A DNA stretch of 64,000 nt, taken from Valencia hispanica (Eukaryota > Chordata > Actinopteri > Cyprinodontiformes > Valenciidae). The stretch covers positions 23,134,735 through 23,198,734 of the forward strand of contig OY747712.1 of NCBI GenBank assembly GCA_963556495.2, written 5' to 3'. A program made the translations under genes and the position numbers. Positions 1 to 12,550 of the stretch are shown here, piece by piece (the first letter of the stretch is position 1; every line of letters begins with the position of its first letter). The notes under the pieces were generated by a model, which made no database searches, was not told the DNA's origin, and saw nothing but the letters and a program-made list of their open reading frames with translations.

Positions 1-430
1 CTGCTCTGCATATTTCTGCTGTTATTGGAGCTGCAAAATCACATTGAGTGTCTAGAGCAGCTCATTTAACGCAGGTTTCACGATGCTCTGTTTCAAATTT
101 TGGAAAGGCGTCAGGGAATGCGTGCAGTAACCCGAAGGAGACGATGTGCTCTGCCTGCCCTGACCCATAACATGCTTGCAGCACCGTGGCTAAACAGAAG
201 ACGAATGATCAGGTATGAACTTACCTTGGTACGGTGGCTTGTTAAGCCCCAAAAGGCACATGTATCCCGGAGTTGGTTCGGATCGACACTGGTTTATATT
301 CCCACCTGAAGCGAACCGCACCAGAGTCCGTTTGGAAGCGAACCGAGACCACCTAAAAACATGGGTCTCGGCGTTCAAAACGAACCCTGGTCCGTTTAAA
401 GTGGACCAAACAGTGCAAGTCTGAATACAC
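1..430. repeat. Possible DNA-transposon fragment (unclassified)
   Basis: The stretch at about 215-425 is rich in direct and inverted copies of short words such as cgaacc, ggttcg and ggtccg (for example gcgaaccg appears twice, with acggac-like words on both sides). This looks like the terminal part of a fish non-autonomous DNA transposon. No clean terminal inverted repeat pair or target-site duplication was found, and no coding frame resembles a known protein. The class is a guess. Confidence 0.3.
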
Positions 431-3400
431 CCTAACTTTTAAAAAGGATGATTTATCTTAAGGATCACTAAGGATCTGCACACCAATCCGAGGAGAATCT
501 GAAAGTCAAATTGTAAAAAGATCTCTGAAGAGAGCTACTTCCTTTTCTACACATTTCAGATAATGCACATTCCCACTATATTTGGTGTTTGTACTTAAAA
601 AAGTTCTAATATAGGAATCAGTCCCAGTCAGCATTCCCAGAAACTAACCACAGGAACCATGTTGAACCTCTGATGAACATGAAAATTATCAGGCTCCTAC
701 AGTGGGCCCTCAAGAGTTTTTGTGCTATAATAATGCCGTTTGTCTCCTTAAGAGCATTACAACATCTTTTTTTTTGGTCAAAGCCTCATTTTCTTCAGAC
801 TGAACTCATGATGAACTAATGTAAAGGATGTGAACAAGTTACTCTATCATTTAAGATGAATATGATGTAAACATATACTTTAAAATCTTACTCTGTTTCA
901 CAATATTTCAACATAATCAAAATAGTTTGATACCAATTCATGCTAAAACACTTAAAAAGTCCCGGGGTAGAATGAAGAGACACGTAACAGCAAACATTCT
1001 GCAACTAAATGTATGTCCTAAAACAAAAAAACAGAAAAGTGTTCTACATACAGTACTCCTATCATTACCAGTGGGTAGTTGCTTTACTCTAGTAATATGC
1101 AAAGGCCAGAATTTTTTACGACAAGAGATTTACGACTTCTGCCAACAAACAACTGAAAAAGTTAGGCAATTAAAATTACAGACAAATTGCAAGGTAACAG
1201 TCTGGCAAAAAACCATGATTGTAATATCCACCCAATCAAACAAAGTTCCATGGTCTATCCTGGTGTGAAAGCACCCCTAAATGAAGTCAATGAAACTCAG
1301 CGATGTAAGAATCTATTTCAAAGGACACTATTTTCAACAATACAGTTTTCAATCTCTATCTCTTATGGAACATAATCGGATTTGGAAATGTTGACAATCC
1401 TTTATTAATCTGGGAGTAAAGGTAAAGATTCACTTTCTCTGGGGAAAAACAGGGAGACAGTCTGTTTTATGCTCGCTTTAAACTCTATAATCATTTTGTC
1501 TCTGTCGCTATTTAGTCTTGTATTAAAGCTCTAGAAGAAAAACTGGAAATAGCGCGTCAAGTTTTATAAATAAATAAATGAATAAAATAATTTGTAGTTT
1601 AAAAGTACTTTTTATATGTTGTGTTCTGTTTACTTTAAATAATAAAAAATAACCAAACCAAGGGAGAGAGAGCATGCTGATTTTTATAACATTTTGTAGA
1701 TGTTGAAATAACTTTGCAACCTTTTATAACTTACCAAAGTTGTTTCAAAATCTTTTGGCATACACTGCTGCTGTATGATAAATGTCTTCAGCTCCAGGGT
1801 GACCAGGCCAGCTCCTTAGGGCTTTTCTTTCCAGAAGTTGGTACTTTGCAAACCTTTTATTTATAAGTGTAACAACATCCTTTTAAACTGAAGCAGCGCA
1901 GGATGTGACAAGTAAACAAAAAGCACAAGGAGAGCACAGACCTCCGCAAAGTAACTTGCACCACCCCAGGATTGCGATTCACAGGATCTCTTGACCATGC
2001 ATGATCACCCCCAAAATGTAATCATTCATTCATTCCTTGACACATTTGTAACATTTATTCAAAATCTTATCTTAATCCATCCATAACTTTTGGAGTTATT
2101 TTGCTAAAAGACAGACAGATGCCAACATGAGCTCCTTGGCGGAAGTGATAAACTGAGGAGATAAATATTTCATCAAGACAAAACGGTTTCAGTGTTGCAG
2201 TTTCCCCGTTCTACTACTAAGTTCTGTGTGTACACATGGTCAGAGCTTTTCTTATATTTAGAAAAAATTTTACATAGGCTACAAGTAAAAGATGGTAAAT
2301 ACCACACTATGCATAAAATTCTTCCTACACATGAAATACGGACAGATATGTGCATAAGTACGGTTGATAAATGAGGGCCAGGCCTTTGCTAAGCTTGCTG
2401 ACATGGCAAGGATGTAATTCAGCTTTTTGATTCCGATGCGTTTGAGCAGGGATATACCTAAAAGTTGCAGGACAGAGGCACTTGAGGACTTGAGTTGCTG
2501 ACCCCTGATTTAGACAGTGTGTGGGCCTGAAAACTCATGTAAATGTGTTTCATTTAAATACCAACAGTAAAGTCCAGAAAATATGTCGGCGCAGTCAAAC
2601 AGTTTGACAGCTATCCATGCTCACTATGGAGGATGTACATTATAGGTTTTATTCTGATCAACCTGCCCAATGCAGGTGAAATACTCATCATGAAAGTCCT
2701 CCACCTCTGAGAGCATTTCGAAGTATCTGGTCAAATTTTAAAGAGGTTTTGATGTTCCGAATGACATACCTTTGTAAACCAATGTTTTCTTACATTATAC
2801 TTACTTAGAGAAAGCTGATATAAATACATAAAAAGTTCATTCAGCTGTTTTAGGCTCTGTAGGCCACGAAGACTGAGAAAGCCAACAATCAGGTTATTCT
2901 AAGGTTATTTACCACGTTTATGAAACCCCACTAGTAGTAAACCACTTTTTTTAGAAAACAGGGTTTCTGAAGCAAGCAATATGCAGAAAAAAATTATAAC
3001 AACATTTTCCCAAAATCACAGTACTACGCAAAACATGGCATTTTGGGGAAAAGTTGAATGTGTGGTTTATTACAGTTTCAACAAATGCAGGAATTTTTTG
3101 TTGTTAATTGTTTTCTGGTTATTTTTAATATTGTGCTATGCATTTTAATGACAATGTGTATATAGTAAATCAGCATGCTGGTCAGACATCAAGATCGCAT
3201 AGGTGCAATCAGCTGGTCACAAAATCATTTTTATGGATGCTAACACAAAAATAAATTAAACACCTCTTACAGATTTAATCAGCATGTTGATTTGACAACC
3301 TGTGATAAACATGACAGCCAAAATTTTTCTGTTTACGTGACAGACAGATGAAGTGAGATAGCAGATGTGAACATCCTCACCTTTTTATTCCCTTTCTTCT

Positions 3401-3620
3401 CAGCACAGATGAAAACTGCTAAAGATGAATGGGTCTACCAGTAAACAGGAGAAAACAGGCTTATCAAAAGTCTGAAGTACCTGTGTTAAATGAACTAAAT
3501 TTGTTTCTTACATACAAATTCAAAATTTATGTATAAAAAGATTTTTGTGGATGAAAATGTGGATCACCATTGGGTGGCACTATTGAGTGCAATTGTAGAT
3601 GCAATTCTTTTGGCATATCA
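431..3620. other. AT-rich intergenic DNA, no gene recognised
   Basis: Short open frames are present (the longest about 113 codons near 927-1268), but none has recognisable domains, splice-site context or codon bias. Nothing else stands out apart from A/T-rich runs. Confidence 0.5.
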
Positions 3621-4505
3621 AATCAAATTAGACTTTATTTATAAAACACTTTTCATACAATGTTGCAACTCAAAGTGCTTTACAGATTAAAAATGACCCC
3701 ATACAAACCACATTCCCATCCCTCCCCCACAGATTTAAAAGCATGATCACTATTATACCCCCCTCCCCCCAACCCAACCCCCATGTGCACACACACTCAA
3801 CAGCAGCAATAAAAGGACATTAGGCAGAGCAAAGATTTGCCATCACAGGAACCATCTGCTCCGGCAGCAGCACATCAACAGCGGCAGCCAAGGCACTGAC
3901 ACAGGGCACCCAGAGGAGGCAAGGCCAAGACCCCCACCTCCACCCAAGCACTACCTGGAGAGCACCCAGGCAGCCACAGCCAACCACCGCTCCTGAGGCA
4001 GAGGGCTCCCATAGAGGAAAGACTGGAAGGAAGATTAAAATAACAGGTTAAAATATAAAGATAAACAGTTGAGAAATATGACAAGAGTAAGTAATAAACT
4101 TACTCTTAATAACTAAAAAGGTGAGCCGCGAGCCTGTCTCAAACATGAACGTGCTCTGCGGCCATGAGGTCCTCTGCCAGCCTGTTCCAGGGTTGAGGGC
4201 CATAGTACTGGAAAGAAGTGAGAATGTGTTCTGACTTCAGGGATGACAAGGAGACGGCTGCCAGAGGAACACAGAAACCACAAAGGTTTATATGGTAAAA
4301 GCAGTTCTGAAATATAAGAAGGCCCAAGACCATTAAGACACTTAAAAACCATTTAAAAAACTTTAAAATCAATCCTAAAACATACAGGGAGCCAATGCAA
4401 TGAATTTAAGATAGGTGTAATGTGCTCCTGCCCCCAGGTCTTCTTCAGGACACATGCTGTTGAATTTTGTAGTTGTAAAAAGTTGTAAACCTGAAATCTT
4501 TCTGC

Positions 4506-4909
4506 TAGGGATGCACCGATATGAAACTTTGGGCCGATACCGATGTCCGATATTAATCCCTCTGTTATGGCCGATAACCGATACGAACCGATATGATATA
4601 CGTTATTTCCCTACACTTTCGACACCGTGGAAAATCAACCACACCATCTACATCGCTTCTCTGCTTCAGTTAAACACCCCCACATTCCTGTGCCGCAGCA
4701 CTATCGCTGTCACATGACCAAACAAACACCACATGGATAACACCCCCCCCTCCCCCGAAACACAGACAGAAACGTCAAAAAGATGGAAACAAATAAACAT
4801 TGGTTGTTAATATCGGCCCTCTGTTACTTATCGGACCAATGCCGATATGTTAAAAAACGCCTAACATCGGTCGATACCGTTGTTGATGCCGATATATCGT
4901 GCATCCCTA
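4506..4909. mobile_element. hAT-like MITE, 404 bp, nested in the LINE
   Basis: The termini are inverted repeats: TAGGGATGCACCGATAT on the left, and ATATCGTGCATCCCTA on the right (reverse complement TAGGGATGCACGATAT). They are flanked by 8-bp near-identical direct repeats, ctttctgc (4498-4505) and ctttctgg (4910-4917), as expected for a hAT target-site duplication. The interior carries further cgatat/atatcg words and no transposase frame. It is therefore non-autonomous. Removing it restores LINE continuity, so it inserted after the LINE. Confidence 0.85.
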
Positions 4910-5523
4910 CTTTCTGGTCTTTTTGAGAAGACCAGAAAGCAGGGCATTACAGTAATCAATTCTACTGGTGATAAAAGCATGCATCAGTGTTTCCATGTTG
5001 GCCTGAGAGAGAATGGGGCGGACTCTGGCAATCTTTTTTAGATGATAAAAACCTATTTTAGTAATGTTTTTAATGTGAAGGATTAAAAGTCAGCTCAGAA
5101 TCAAAAATCAAGCCACTGAAGAATTACAAGACAGTGATTGTAGTTTTGTTAAAAGTTTCTCTCTCTGAGCCTCAGGACCGATGACTAAAACTTTGGTCCT
5201 GGTTGAGCTGAGGAAAGTTTTCTGTCATCCAGGATTTGATGTCTAAAATGCAGAAAAAAAGTGCATCCAATGCTTGTGTGTCATCAGGAGACACGGAGAT
5301 GTACAACTGTGTATCATTAGCATAACTGTGAAAGTTAACTCCGTGTCTTCTGATGCCACTGCCATAAGGTAGCATATAAAGGTTAAAAAGGACTGGGCCT
5401 AAAATTGAACACTTGGACACACCACATCTTGTGGACATTAAAAGTGCAGGTATCTAAATTTACCATAAAACTCCTGTCTGTGAGATAGGATGTGAACCAT
5501 TTGTGAACAGTACAGACAGGGCA

Positions 5524-5670
5524 ATAGGCATAGGCCGGTTACCGGTTTCAAGGTATACCGCGGTATGAAAAAGTCAAGGTTTCAAAACCACTAAAATGTT
5601 TCGTCATACCGTCCGTGCGGCATAAGCGTTTTGTTTTTTTTATGTGACGTCTCGTCAGGGAGAAAATAAA
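5524..5670. mobile_element. hAT-like MITE fragment
   Basis: Palindrome-rich sequence with ccggttaccggttt, ggtataccgcggtatg and cataccgtccg resembles one arm of the fish hAT-type 'ggtataccg' MITEs. Only one end is seen and no target duplication was identified. It sits within the decayed LINE. Confidence 0.55.
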
Positions 5671-7294
5671 GATCCCTCATAAAGCTACATCGTAAAGCGC
5701 CACTCCCACCCCAAGGTTAGAGATGAAGAAAAGTATGCATTTCTTGAATTTCTTACTGCGCTATTGTATGCTTTGAGAAGTTCTGTGTATATTTGATGGT
5801 TTATAGTGATTTTATTTTCCTCCATTTTCTCTGCCACCCTGCAATTTTTTCTTTCGTTTTTTGAGGTCTTCATTTCTCCACGGTAATGCAAGTTTTAAGT
5901 GTGTGCTTTTAACTTTTAGTGGAGCAAGCAGGTTAAGAGCGGACTGAAGCCAACTGTTAAAAATCATTGACGATAAAATCACAGGTGGCAAGTAAAGCAA
6001 TAGTAGGTATCTTTCCAAAAACTTCAAGAAAACCTGCAGCCACTTCAGGGGTTAGATGATGTTTCCTGACAGTTCTCACAGAGGTTTCCCGCTGGATAAA
6101 ACTGGTGATTAAAAAACACACAGCAGTGGTCAGAGACAGCTAGGTCAACAACAGAGGACACACTGGTGGACAGGCTAAACGTGATGACCAAGTCCAGGGT
6201 GTGTCCACTGTTATGAGTCGGCTGCATGACATGTTGACTAAAATCTATAGGACATTAAAAAAAATCTGTCGATAAAGGATCTAAAAGGTTATCTACATGT
6301 ACATTAAAATCACCAACTAAAATTATCTTTTCAAAGGAATTTTGCAGGATTGATAAAAACAGAAAATTCTTGAATAAAACGTGTGCTCTTTTTTGGAGGC
6401 CTATAAACTGTGACCCATAAAGAGTGCTAAAAACAGTTGCAGTATATTCAAAGGTGCTATAATTATCAAATAAAACAGATTTGGCAGAAAGCGTGGACAT
6501 GCCAGACTCATTGCCAGCATGCGGGTGCCCTGTCTGTTTAGGTGGAGCCCATCCGCCCCAAGCAGGTGCCTCCTCCCCCAGAAAATTGTAAAGTTGTCTA
6601 TAAAACCAATGTTGTTCATCACGGTGGCAGAGGAAAACCAAGTGTTAGGAGATAAAAGTCTGTTAAAACGATCAGTGGGGCCAGAGATAAAAACAGACAC
6701 GTGAGCTTTTAAAAGATTAAAAAGGTGGGTAAAATCATGCTTCAGGAGCTCAGAATGCTGCTTATGAATGTCATTGGTGCCAGCGTGAATTAAAACTTTA
6801 CTCACTCATGTGTGGAGTTGAATGAGGTCCAGGATCTTTTCTGCAATGTCCATCATGATGGCTCCAGGGAAAGACAGAGTGAGGATGGACCCAGTCATGG
6901 ACCAGGTACCCAGCAAGACCAGAGTGGAACTGATCGGGCCTTATGTTTTTGTCCCCTGCTGGAACCAACGGTCCTCCTCTGCAGCAGAAGTCACGTGGGC
7001 GTCTGGCGCCCCGAGTCTGTTTTGAGACCCAGCAGTGGATCCCCTCTCCACAGGTTCGTCAGGCTGTTAGGAAATTGTGTCAGCCAGCTGAGCACTATTG
7101 GCGGCAGGTGGAACTGTGATTCCCAGTGTTTTGTCGAAAAAATGATTTAAAACCAGATAAAACCGTACTTGTTAAGAGCTGGTCTTGGCAGGTCTCACAG
7201 ACGCTGACGCATGCGCTCAGTCTAGCTCAGTCCATTGACTCCAGACAGAAGTTATTGGATCATATATCTAAACCAGGTATGCCTTTAAAAGTTT

Positions 7295-7960
7295 TTGCTC
7301 ATTCAACAGGAAAGTAGGTTAAACTTGGTCAGATTAGATGGTATTTGTCAGATTCTCAAATTCAATTTAGCTTTGAATGTCGATTGGGCCATTCTAAATT
7401 ATAAACCTCAACCCCTGTCTCAAATCATAGGAGCTCTAGAAGGTTCCAGTATTGCCTTTTGTAAAGCTGTATTAATTTATACATCAACTCTGATCAGCTT
7501 TTCTGTCCCTGCTGAAGGTCACCCCCACACCATGATGCTTTTTTTATTGCCACTCTTTCAAAGGCCTCAAAGGATTGTTATGAGCTAATTCATTAGTTGC
7601 CCAGCCAATATAGCTCTGTCACTCATCCTGACTTAGTGTGGAGGTCTTGACTGCTTCTTTGGTTAATGCTCTCCTTGCCTAGCCTGCCATGTCTTGCTAG
7701 GTTAGCTGTTGGGCCATAGTGTTTCCGTTTCCAGGTGATTAATTGAACAGTTCTCTGTAAGATGATAAAAGCTTTAGCAGGATACCCTACTTCAAGATTC
7801 TCCACAACTTTCTCTCTAATCTGTCAGCTATGTTCCTTGGTCCTAATGATGCGGTTTGTTCAGTAATGTTCTCTGAAAAACATTTAAGACCTTCAAAGAA
7901 GAGCTGTCGTATACTGGAATTAAATTGCAGACAGGTTGAGTCTATTTACTAATTTGGTGA
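7295..7960. mobile_element. Tc1-like transposon remnant
   Basis: A decayed stretch includes the cacaccatgatgct block and text that is recognisably the antisense of Tc1-like transposase DNA (for example ggtcctaatgatgcggtttg). It shares its arrangement with the remnant at 33.66-34.56 kb. No readable transposase frame remains and the ends are lost. Confidence 0.5.
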
Positions 7961-8035
7961 ATTTTGAAGGTAATTGTTTGATTTGGGAAAAATCTAAGTT
8001 TATCAGCCGAGTGAGCATTTTTACTTGTTGAAATA

Positions 8036-8279
8036 CAGGTGAAACTCAAAAAATTGTAATATCGTGCAAAAGTTCATTTATTTCACAATATTCTAATTTT
8101 CCAAGAGTTATAATTTGGTGGGTTTCATAAGCTGTAAGCCGTAATCATCAAAATTATAACAAATAAAGGCTTGAAATATCTGACTTTGCATGTACTGAGT
8201 CTATATCATATATTAGTTTCACATTTTACGTTGAATTACTGAAATAAATGAACCTTTTCTAATTTTTCAGTTTCACCTG
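8036..8279. mobile_element. Tc1/mariner-type MITE, 244 bp
   Basis: The left end CAGGTGAAACTCAAAAAATT matches the inverse of the right end, ...AATTTTTCAGTTTCACCTG, with a few mismatches. TA dinucleotides flank both ends (8034-8035 and 8280-8281), the target duplication of Tc1/mariner elements. There is no coding capacity. A degraded relative of the right end is visible near 52660-52830. Confidence 0.85.
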
Positions 8280-8281
8280 TA

Positions 8282-9283
8282 TGTCTATAAACTATCTAGA
8301 TGGTTTATACATTTGGTATATATATGGGTTTTTTCTACTCTTCAAATTGGATTTCATATTAACTGGAAGTTAATGTACACCTGTTTTAACAGGTCCACAT
8401 TGGCTAGCTCAAGAAGAAACCATGACACCAGACTAAAACTCAAGACCTCCCAATTTCTTATCAAGTGCTTAACTAACTTGGCTATCTATCAGGATACCTT
8501 TCTGAGAACAAATAATATATACAAGTGCAGGGCTATCTACTAAATAATCAAATAAAACTCTGTACCTCATCTGCTATAATGAAACTGTCAGTTCTGCGTC
8601 CTCTATGTTACAAACTTGGTGGAAGACAGCTTTGTATAGTAGTTCTAGTTTTAACATATAACTCTTGTGGCAAACCTGACATATTTCTTATGGAACAAGT
8701 TGAACTTTGTCTCTGATAAGCAGAAAGTGTCTTACTCTCAGTGTATATCCTGCACAGCTCAATTGTTCAACAACACTTCAGACTAAAATGTATGTTTTCA
8801 ATCTGCACAGAGTAAATATGTAAATACATAGTCATATTTACCACTATTCTCTCAATTACTCACGCACAAAAGAAAAAATGACAAACTACATTCCTCACTT
8901 TGACATTATTACCACATTGTCAAGACTAAAAAAGGATTAAATAAGTTTATAATGTTAAACCAGATTGAGTCATTTGTTAGGAGTCAGTGGTTGTGTGCTG
9001 GGATTGTAGGTGTGTTTGTGCGTCTCGCTACCTTCCTGCAGGGTGTGACAGGCAGGAGCTGCACCAGGTGTGCCTCATCAAGACTTATTAGTGCTGCAGG
9101 GTGTTGTGACACAGATAGGTAGGTTTTGGCTATGAATAATTATGAATAATTGCTTAGGGAAATTATTAATAAGAATAATAATTTTATGTAAAAATTACCA
9201 AGTTTGGGGCACAACCTGGGATCCAGGACAAATTAATAGCCAAATAGTTCAGTCTCAGTAAGTTTCTATGATTACCTGACTGA
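8282..9283. other. Intergenic DNA, no gene recognised
   Basis: AT-rich sequence with short open frames only; no domain, splice structure or repeat boundary was recognised. Confidence 0.45.
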
Positions 9284-9481
9284 TAAGGCAAGGCAAGGCA
9301 AGGCAATTTTATTTGTATAGCACACTTTCAACAGCAGGGTAATTCAAGGTGCTTTACATGATTTGGTGATTTAGAAAAAACATAAAAGAAACACACATTA
9401 CACATGATACACAATAAAGCAAGAGAAAAATAAAAAAAGCAAGAGAGCATGAACACATTTCATACATATGACATCAAGCAT

Positions 9482-12478
9482 TTACTCAAAGGCAATTCTA
9501 AACAGATGGATTTTTAGTCTCGATTTAAAGCAGTTCAGAGTTTCAGCAGCTCTACACTCATCAGGAAGTCTGTTCCAGATAAGGGGAGCATAAAAAGTGA
9601 AAGCTGCTTCTCCATGTTTAGTTCTGAGTCTAGGGATGTTTAGTAGGCTAGAGTTGGAGGACCTGAGTGGTCTTGGTGGTTGGTACCATGACAACAGGTC
9701 TTCAACATATTTTGGTGCTAAGCCATGTAATGATTTATAAACTAGTAAAAGTATTTTAAAGTCTATTCTCTGAGCTACAGGGAGCCAGTGTAAGGACTTT
9801 AGAACTGGGGTGATGTGCTCTACTTTCCTGGTTCTAGTGAGGACGCGAGCGGCAGCGTTCTGGATCAGCTGCAGCTGTCTGATTGACTTTTTAGGCAGAC
9901 CTGTGAAGATGCTGTTGCAGTAATCAATCCGACTAAAGATAAACGCATGGATGAGTTTTTCTAGGTCGTGTTGCAAAATCAGTCCTTTAATCCTAGAGAT
10001 ATATTTCAGGTGATAGAACGCTGACCTTGTTATTGCCTTTATGTGACCCTGGAGGTTCAGGTCTGAGTCCATTACTACACCTAGGTTTCGAACCTGATCA
10101 GTAGTTTCTAGCTGTATTAATTGAAGCTGTGTGCTGACTCTTGATCGTTCCTCCTTGGGTCCAAAAATAATCACTTCAGTTTTGTTTCTATTCAGCTGGA
10201 GAAAGTTATGGCACATCCATCCATTTATTTGGTCAATGCATTGATTTAGGGTTTGAATGGGTTCAGAGTCACCTGGTGACATTGTAATGTAGAGCTGAGT
10301 GTCATCTGCGTAGTTATGGTAGCTAATGTTATTGGTTGCTATAATCTTGCCTAGTGGGAGCATGTAGATATTAAATAAGAGGGGCCCCAGGATGGAGCCC
10401 TGGGGCACCCCACATGTGATTTCTGTTCGTTCTGATGAAAAGTTTCCTATTGAAACATAGAAGTCCCTGTTCTTTAGGTAAGACTCGAACCAGCCAAGTA
10501 CTTTACCAGAGAGTCCGACCCAGCTCTCCAGTCGTTCCAATAAAATATCATGATCAACAGTGTCAAATGCTGCACTGAGGTCCAACAGAACCAGCACTGT
10601 GGTTCTTCCACAGTCTGTATTTATGCAGATGTCATTAAATACTTTGACGAGGACAGTCTCGGTGCTGTGGTGAGCGCGGAAACCAGACTGAAAAGCATCA
10701 AAACGGTTTGTCATTGTTATGAAGCCATTTAACTGCTGAAACACAGCTTTTTCAATAATCTTACTGATGAATGGAAGATTAGAGATTGGCCTGTAGTTCT
10801 GCATTAACGTGTTGTCCAGATTTTTCTTCTTTAGCAGTGGTTTAATAACTGCTATTTTTAAAGCCTGAGGGAAGACACCTGATAGCAGTGATGAGTTCAC
10901 TATTTGAACAAGATCAGAACCAATAACAGGAAGAACCTTCTTTAGAAAAGCTGTGGGTAGGATATCAAGACAGCAGGAGGAGGAGCTTAATTGGATAATG
11001 ATTTTTTCAAGGCTGTTCTGGTTTAATTCGTGGAATTCAGACATTATCTCTACATTGTTGTTGATTGGGGATGGCACTGGTTGTGGGTTCGATATTGAGG
11101 TACAGATTGACCATCTAATTGTTAGAATCTTTTCAGTGAAAAAGCTGGCAAATTCATTGCAGGCCCTGGTAGAATTTAGTTCAGGGGCTACTGTCACTAA
11201 AGGATTAGTTAGTCTTTCCACTGTTGCAAATAGAGTCCGTGCATTATTAAGGTTTCTGTTGATGATTTCAGAAAAGAACGATTCCCTAGCATCTTTTATA
11301 GTTAGCTGATATCTATTCAGTCTCTCTTTGTAGATCTCACAGTGAACCTGGAGTCGAGTTTTCCACCATTTTCTCTCGGCTCGTCGACACTCTCTTTTTT
11401 CACTACGTACTAGTGGATTACTTGTCCACTGAGACTTTTTTCTACCTGAGACTACTTTCACTTTAGTTGGAGCAATGGAATCCATGATGTCTGAGATTTT
11501 CGCAAGGAAATTATCTACCAACTTATTTACTGAGTTTGAGTTGGGAGATGAGGGGGATGTGGTGGAAGGATAAATACGTTTAAAGGTTTCTACTGAACTG
11601 TCCCCTAGAAAACGCTTTTTTATAGTGGTCTTACTGTGGCTGGATAATTTAGCAGAGATGGTACTTTCAAAGAAAATACAGAAATGGTCAGATAATGCAA
11701 TATTTATTACAGAGATGTCAGAAATATTTAAATCTTTGCTGATAATTAAGTCCAGAGTGTGTCCTTTATTGTGTGTTGGTTGTTTGACATGCTGGATCAG
11801 TCCGAAGTTGTGGAGAGTATCATCTAATGTTTTTGCTTGTCTATCTTGGGGGTTGTCGGTATGGATGTTAAAGTCCCCCACGATGATTAGTTGGTCATAG
11901 TCGATACATATTACAGAAAGAAGGTCATTGAAATCATTAAAGAAGTTAGAGTTAAGTTTTGGTGGTTTATATAAACTTAGAAATAACGCTTTGTTAGGCT
12001 CATTTATCTGGGTGGCTAGGTATTCAAAAGAATCAAACGTGCCCAGAGTTACCTTTTTAAAGTTCATTGAGTTGTGAAAGATGGTGGCTACACCTCCACC
12101 TCGTCTATGTTTTCTGTTCTTGCTTAAGAAATTGTAATTTGGAGGACTAGATTCTATTAATGAAGTTGTTTCGTTATTTTCATCTAGCCAAGTTTCTGAT
12201 AAAAAAGGGGCGTGTAAATTATGCTCAGTGATGAAGTCATTGATAAGAAAAGACTTCCAGGATAGAGATCTAATGTTTAATAAAGCTAACTTAAGTATTG
12301 TGATGATGGGCAGCTGAACCTTCTGACAGGTTATCAATTTGAGATTTTGTTTAATATGAGAGCGTGTGGTTAACGGTTTATGTTTCCTGCTGCTGATAAT
12401 CACTGATATAGCCTCAGGGGTGCCGGGTGAATTCTGGGAGACGGTAGGGGTGGATTTATTGCCCGGTTCCCTCAAATA
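9482..12478 (-). CDS. LINE ORF2: endonuclease-reverse transcriptase (997 codons open)
   Basis: The product would nick target DNA and reverse-transcribe LINE RNA there. Domains in order: an apurinic-type endonuclease at about residues 60-260, with [37 protein letters not shown] and [10 protein letters not shown] carrying the N, E, D/N and SDH catalytic motifs; and a reverse transcriptase at about 500-790, with [37 protein letters not shown] and the YADDTQLY active site. After the RT comes the conserved region [12 protein letters not shown] ... [17 protein letters not shown] ... [15 protein letters not shown]. The frame is uninterrupted to the stop at 9482. However, it opens just after a TGA (12479-12481) and begins with a TTG rather than an ATG. 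The nearest upstream ATG (12520-12522) is out of frame, and the first in-frame ATG falls inside the endonuclease. The start is therefore either mutated or non-AUG/reinitiation. All catalytic motifs are present. Confidence 0.9.
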   Translation of the reverse strand, partial: YLREPGNKSTPTVSQNSPGTPEAISVIISSRKHKPLTTRSHIKQNLKLITCQKVQLPIITILKLALLNIRSLSWKSFLINDFITEHNLHAPFLSETWLDENNETTSLIESSPPNYNFLSKNRKHRRGGGVATIFHNSMNFKKVTLGTFDSFEYLATQINEPNKALFLSLYKPPKLNSNFFNDFNDLLSVICIDYDQLIIVGDFNIHTDNPQDRQAKTLDDTLHNFGLIQHVKQPTHNKGHTLDLIISKDLNISDISVINIALSDHFCIFFESTISAKLSSHSKTTIKKRFLGDSSVETFKRIYPSTTSPSSPNSNSVNKLVDNFLAKISDIMDSIAPTKVKVVSGRKKSQWTSNPLVRSEKRECRRAERKWWKTRLQVHCEIYKERLNRYQLTIKDARESFFSEIINRNLNNARTLFATVERLTNPLVTVAPELNSTRACNEFASFFTEKILTIRWSICTSISNPQPVPSPINNNVEIMSEFHELNQNSLEKIIIQLSSSSCCLDILPTAFLKKVLPVIGSDLVQIVNSSLLSGVFPQALKIAVIKPLLKKKNLDNTLMQNYRPISNLPFISKIIEKAVFQQLNGFITMTNRFDAFQSGFRAHHSTETVLVKVFNDICINTDCGRTTVLVLLDLSAAFDTVDHDILLERLESWVGLSGKVLGWFESYLKNRDFYVSIGNFSSERTEITCGVPQGSILGPLLFNIYMLPLGKIIATNNISYHNYADDTQLYITMSPGDSEPIQTLNQCIDQINGWMCHNFLQLNRNKTEVIIFGPKEERSRVSTQLQLIQLETTDQVRNLGVVMDSDLNLQGHIKAITRSAFYHLKYISRIKGLILQHDLEKLIHAFIFSRIDYCNSIFTGLPKKSIRQLQLIQNAAARVLTRTRKVEHITPVLKSLHWLPVAQRIDFKILLLVYKSLHGLAPKYVEDLLSWYQPPRPLRSSNSSLLNIPRLRTKHGEAAFTFYAPLIWNRLPDECRAAETLNCFKSRLKIHLFRIAFE

Positions 12479-12550
12479 TCAAATATCTGTAATAATCAGT
12501 GGGGGGAAGCTCCCAGGCCCATTGACACTAGTCCCAGGCGTTTGGTGTAG

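Larger units (their letters stand above)
3625..7290 (-). pseudogene. Decayed CR1/L2-type LINE (SGNH ORF1, EN and RT remnants)
   Basis: On the minus strand, fragments of a non-LTR retrotransposon occur in order. An ORF1 SGNH-esterase remnant (about 6805-6490) contains LIHAGTNDIHKQ and ends in GADGLHLNRQGTRML. Next come endonuclease pieces: a GDFNVHVDN motif near 6300 and GHTLDLV plus VSDHCCVFF near 6220-6100. A linker follows at 6030-5690. An RT remnant at 5440-5170 has GPVLFNLYMLP and YANDTQLY, a change from the usual YADD. A C-terminal piece lies at 4372-4113. The 3' end near 3627 reads tttatttataaaacactt. Many frameshifts are present, and the 5' part of the endonuclease is missing, so ORF1 runs almost straight into mid-endonuclease. 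A hAT-like MITE is nested at 4506-4909 and another hAT-like scrap lies near 5525-5670. It is clearly dead. It belongs to the same broad family as the LINE at 9.3-14 kb but is much older. Confidence 0.85.

Noticed and set aside
927..1375. 113-codon frame near the left edge
   Set aside because: Lys/Thr-rich, no recognisable family, no splice-site or promoter context.
10550..11900. Plus-strand frames of 60-118 codons inside the LINE
   Set aside because: They are antisense shadows of the LINE ORF2.
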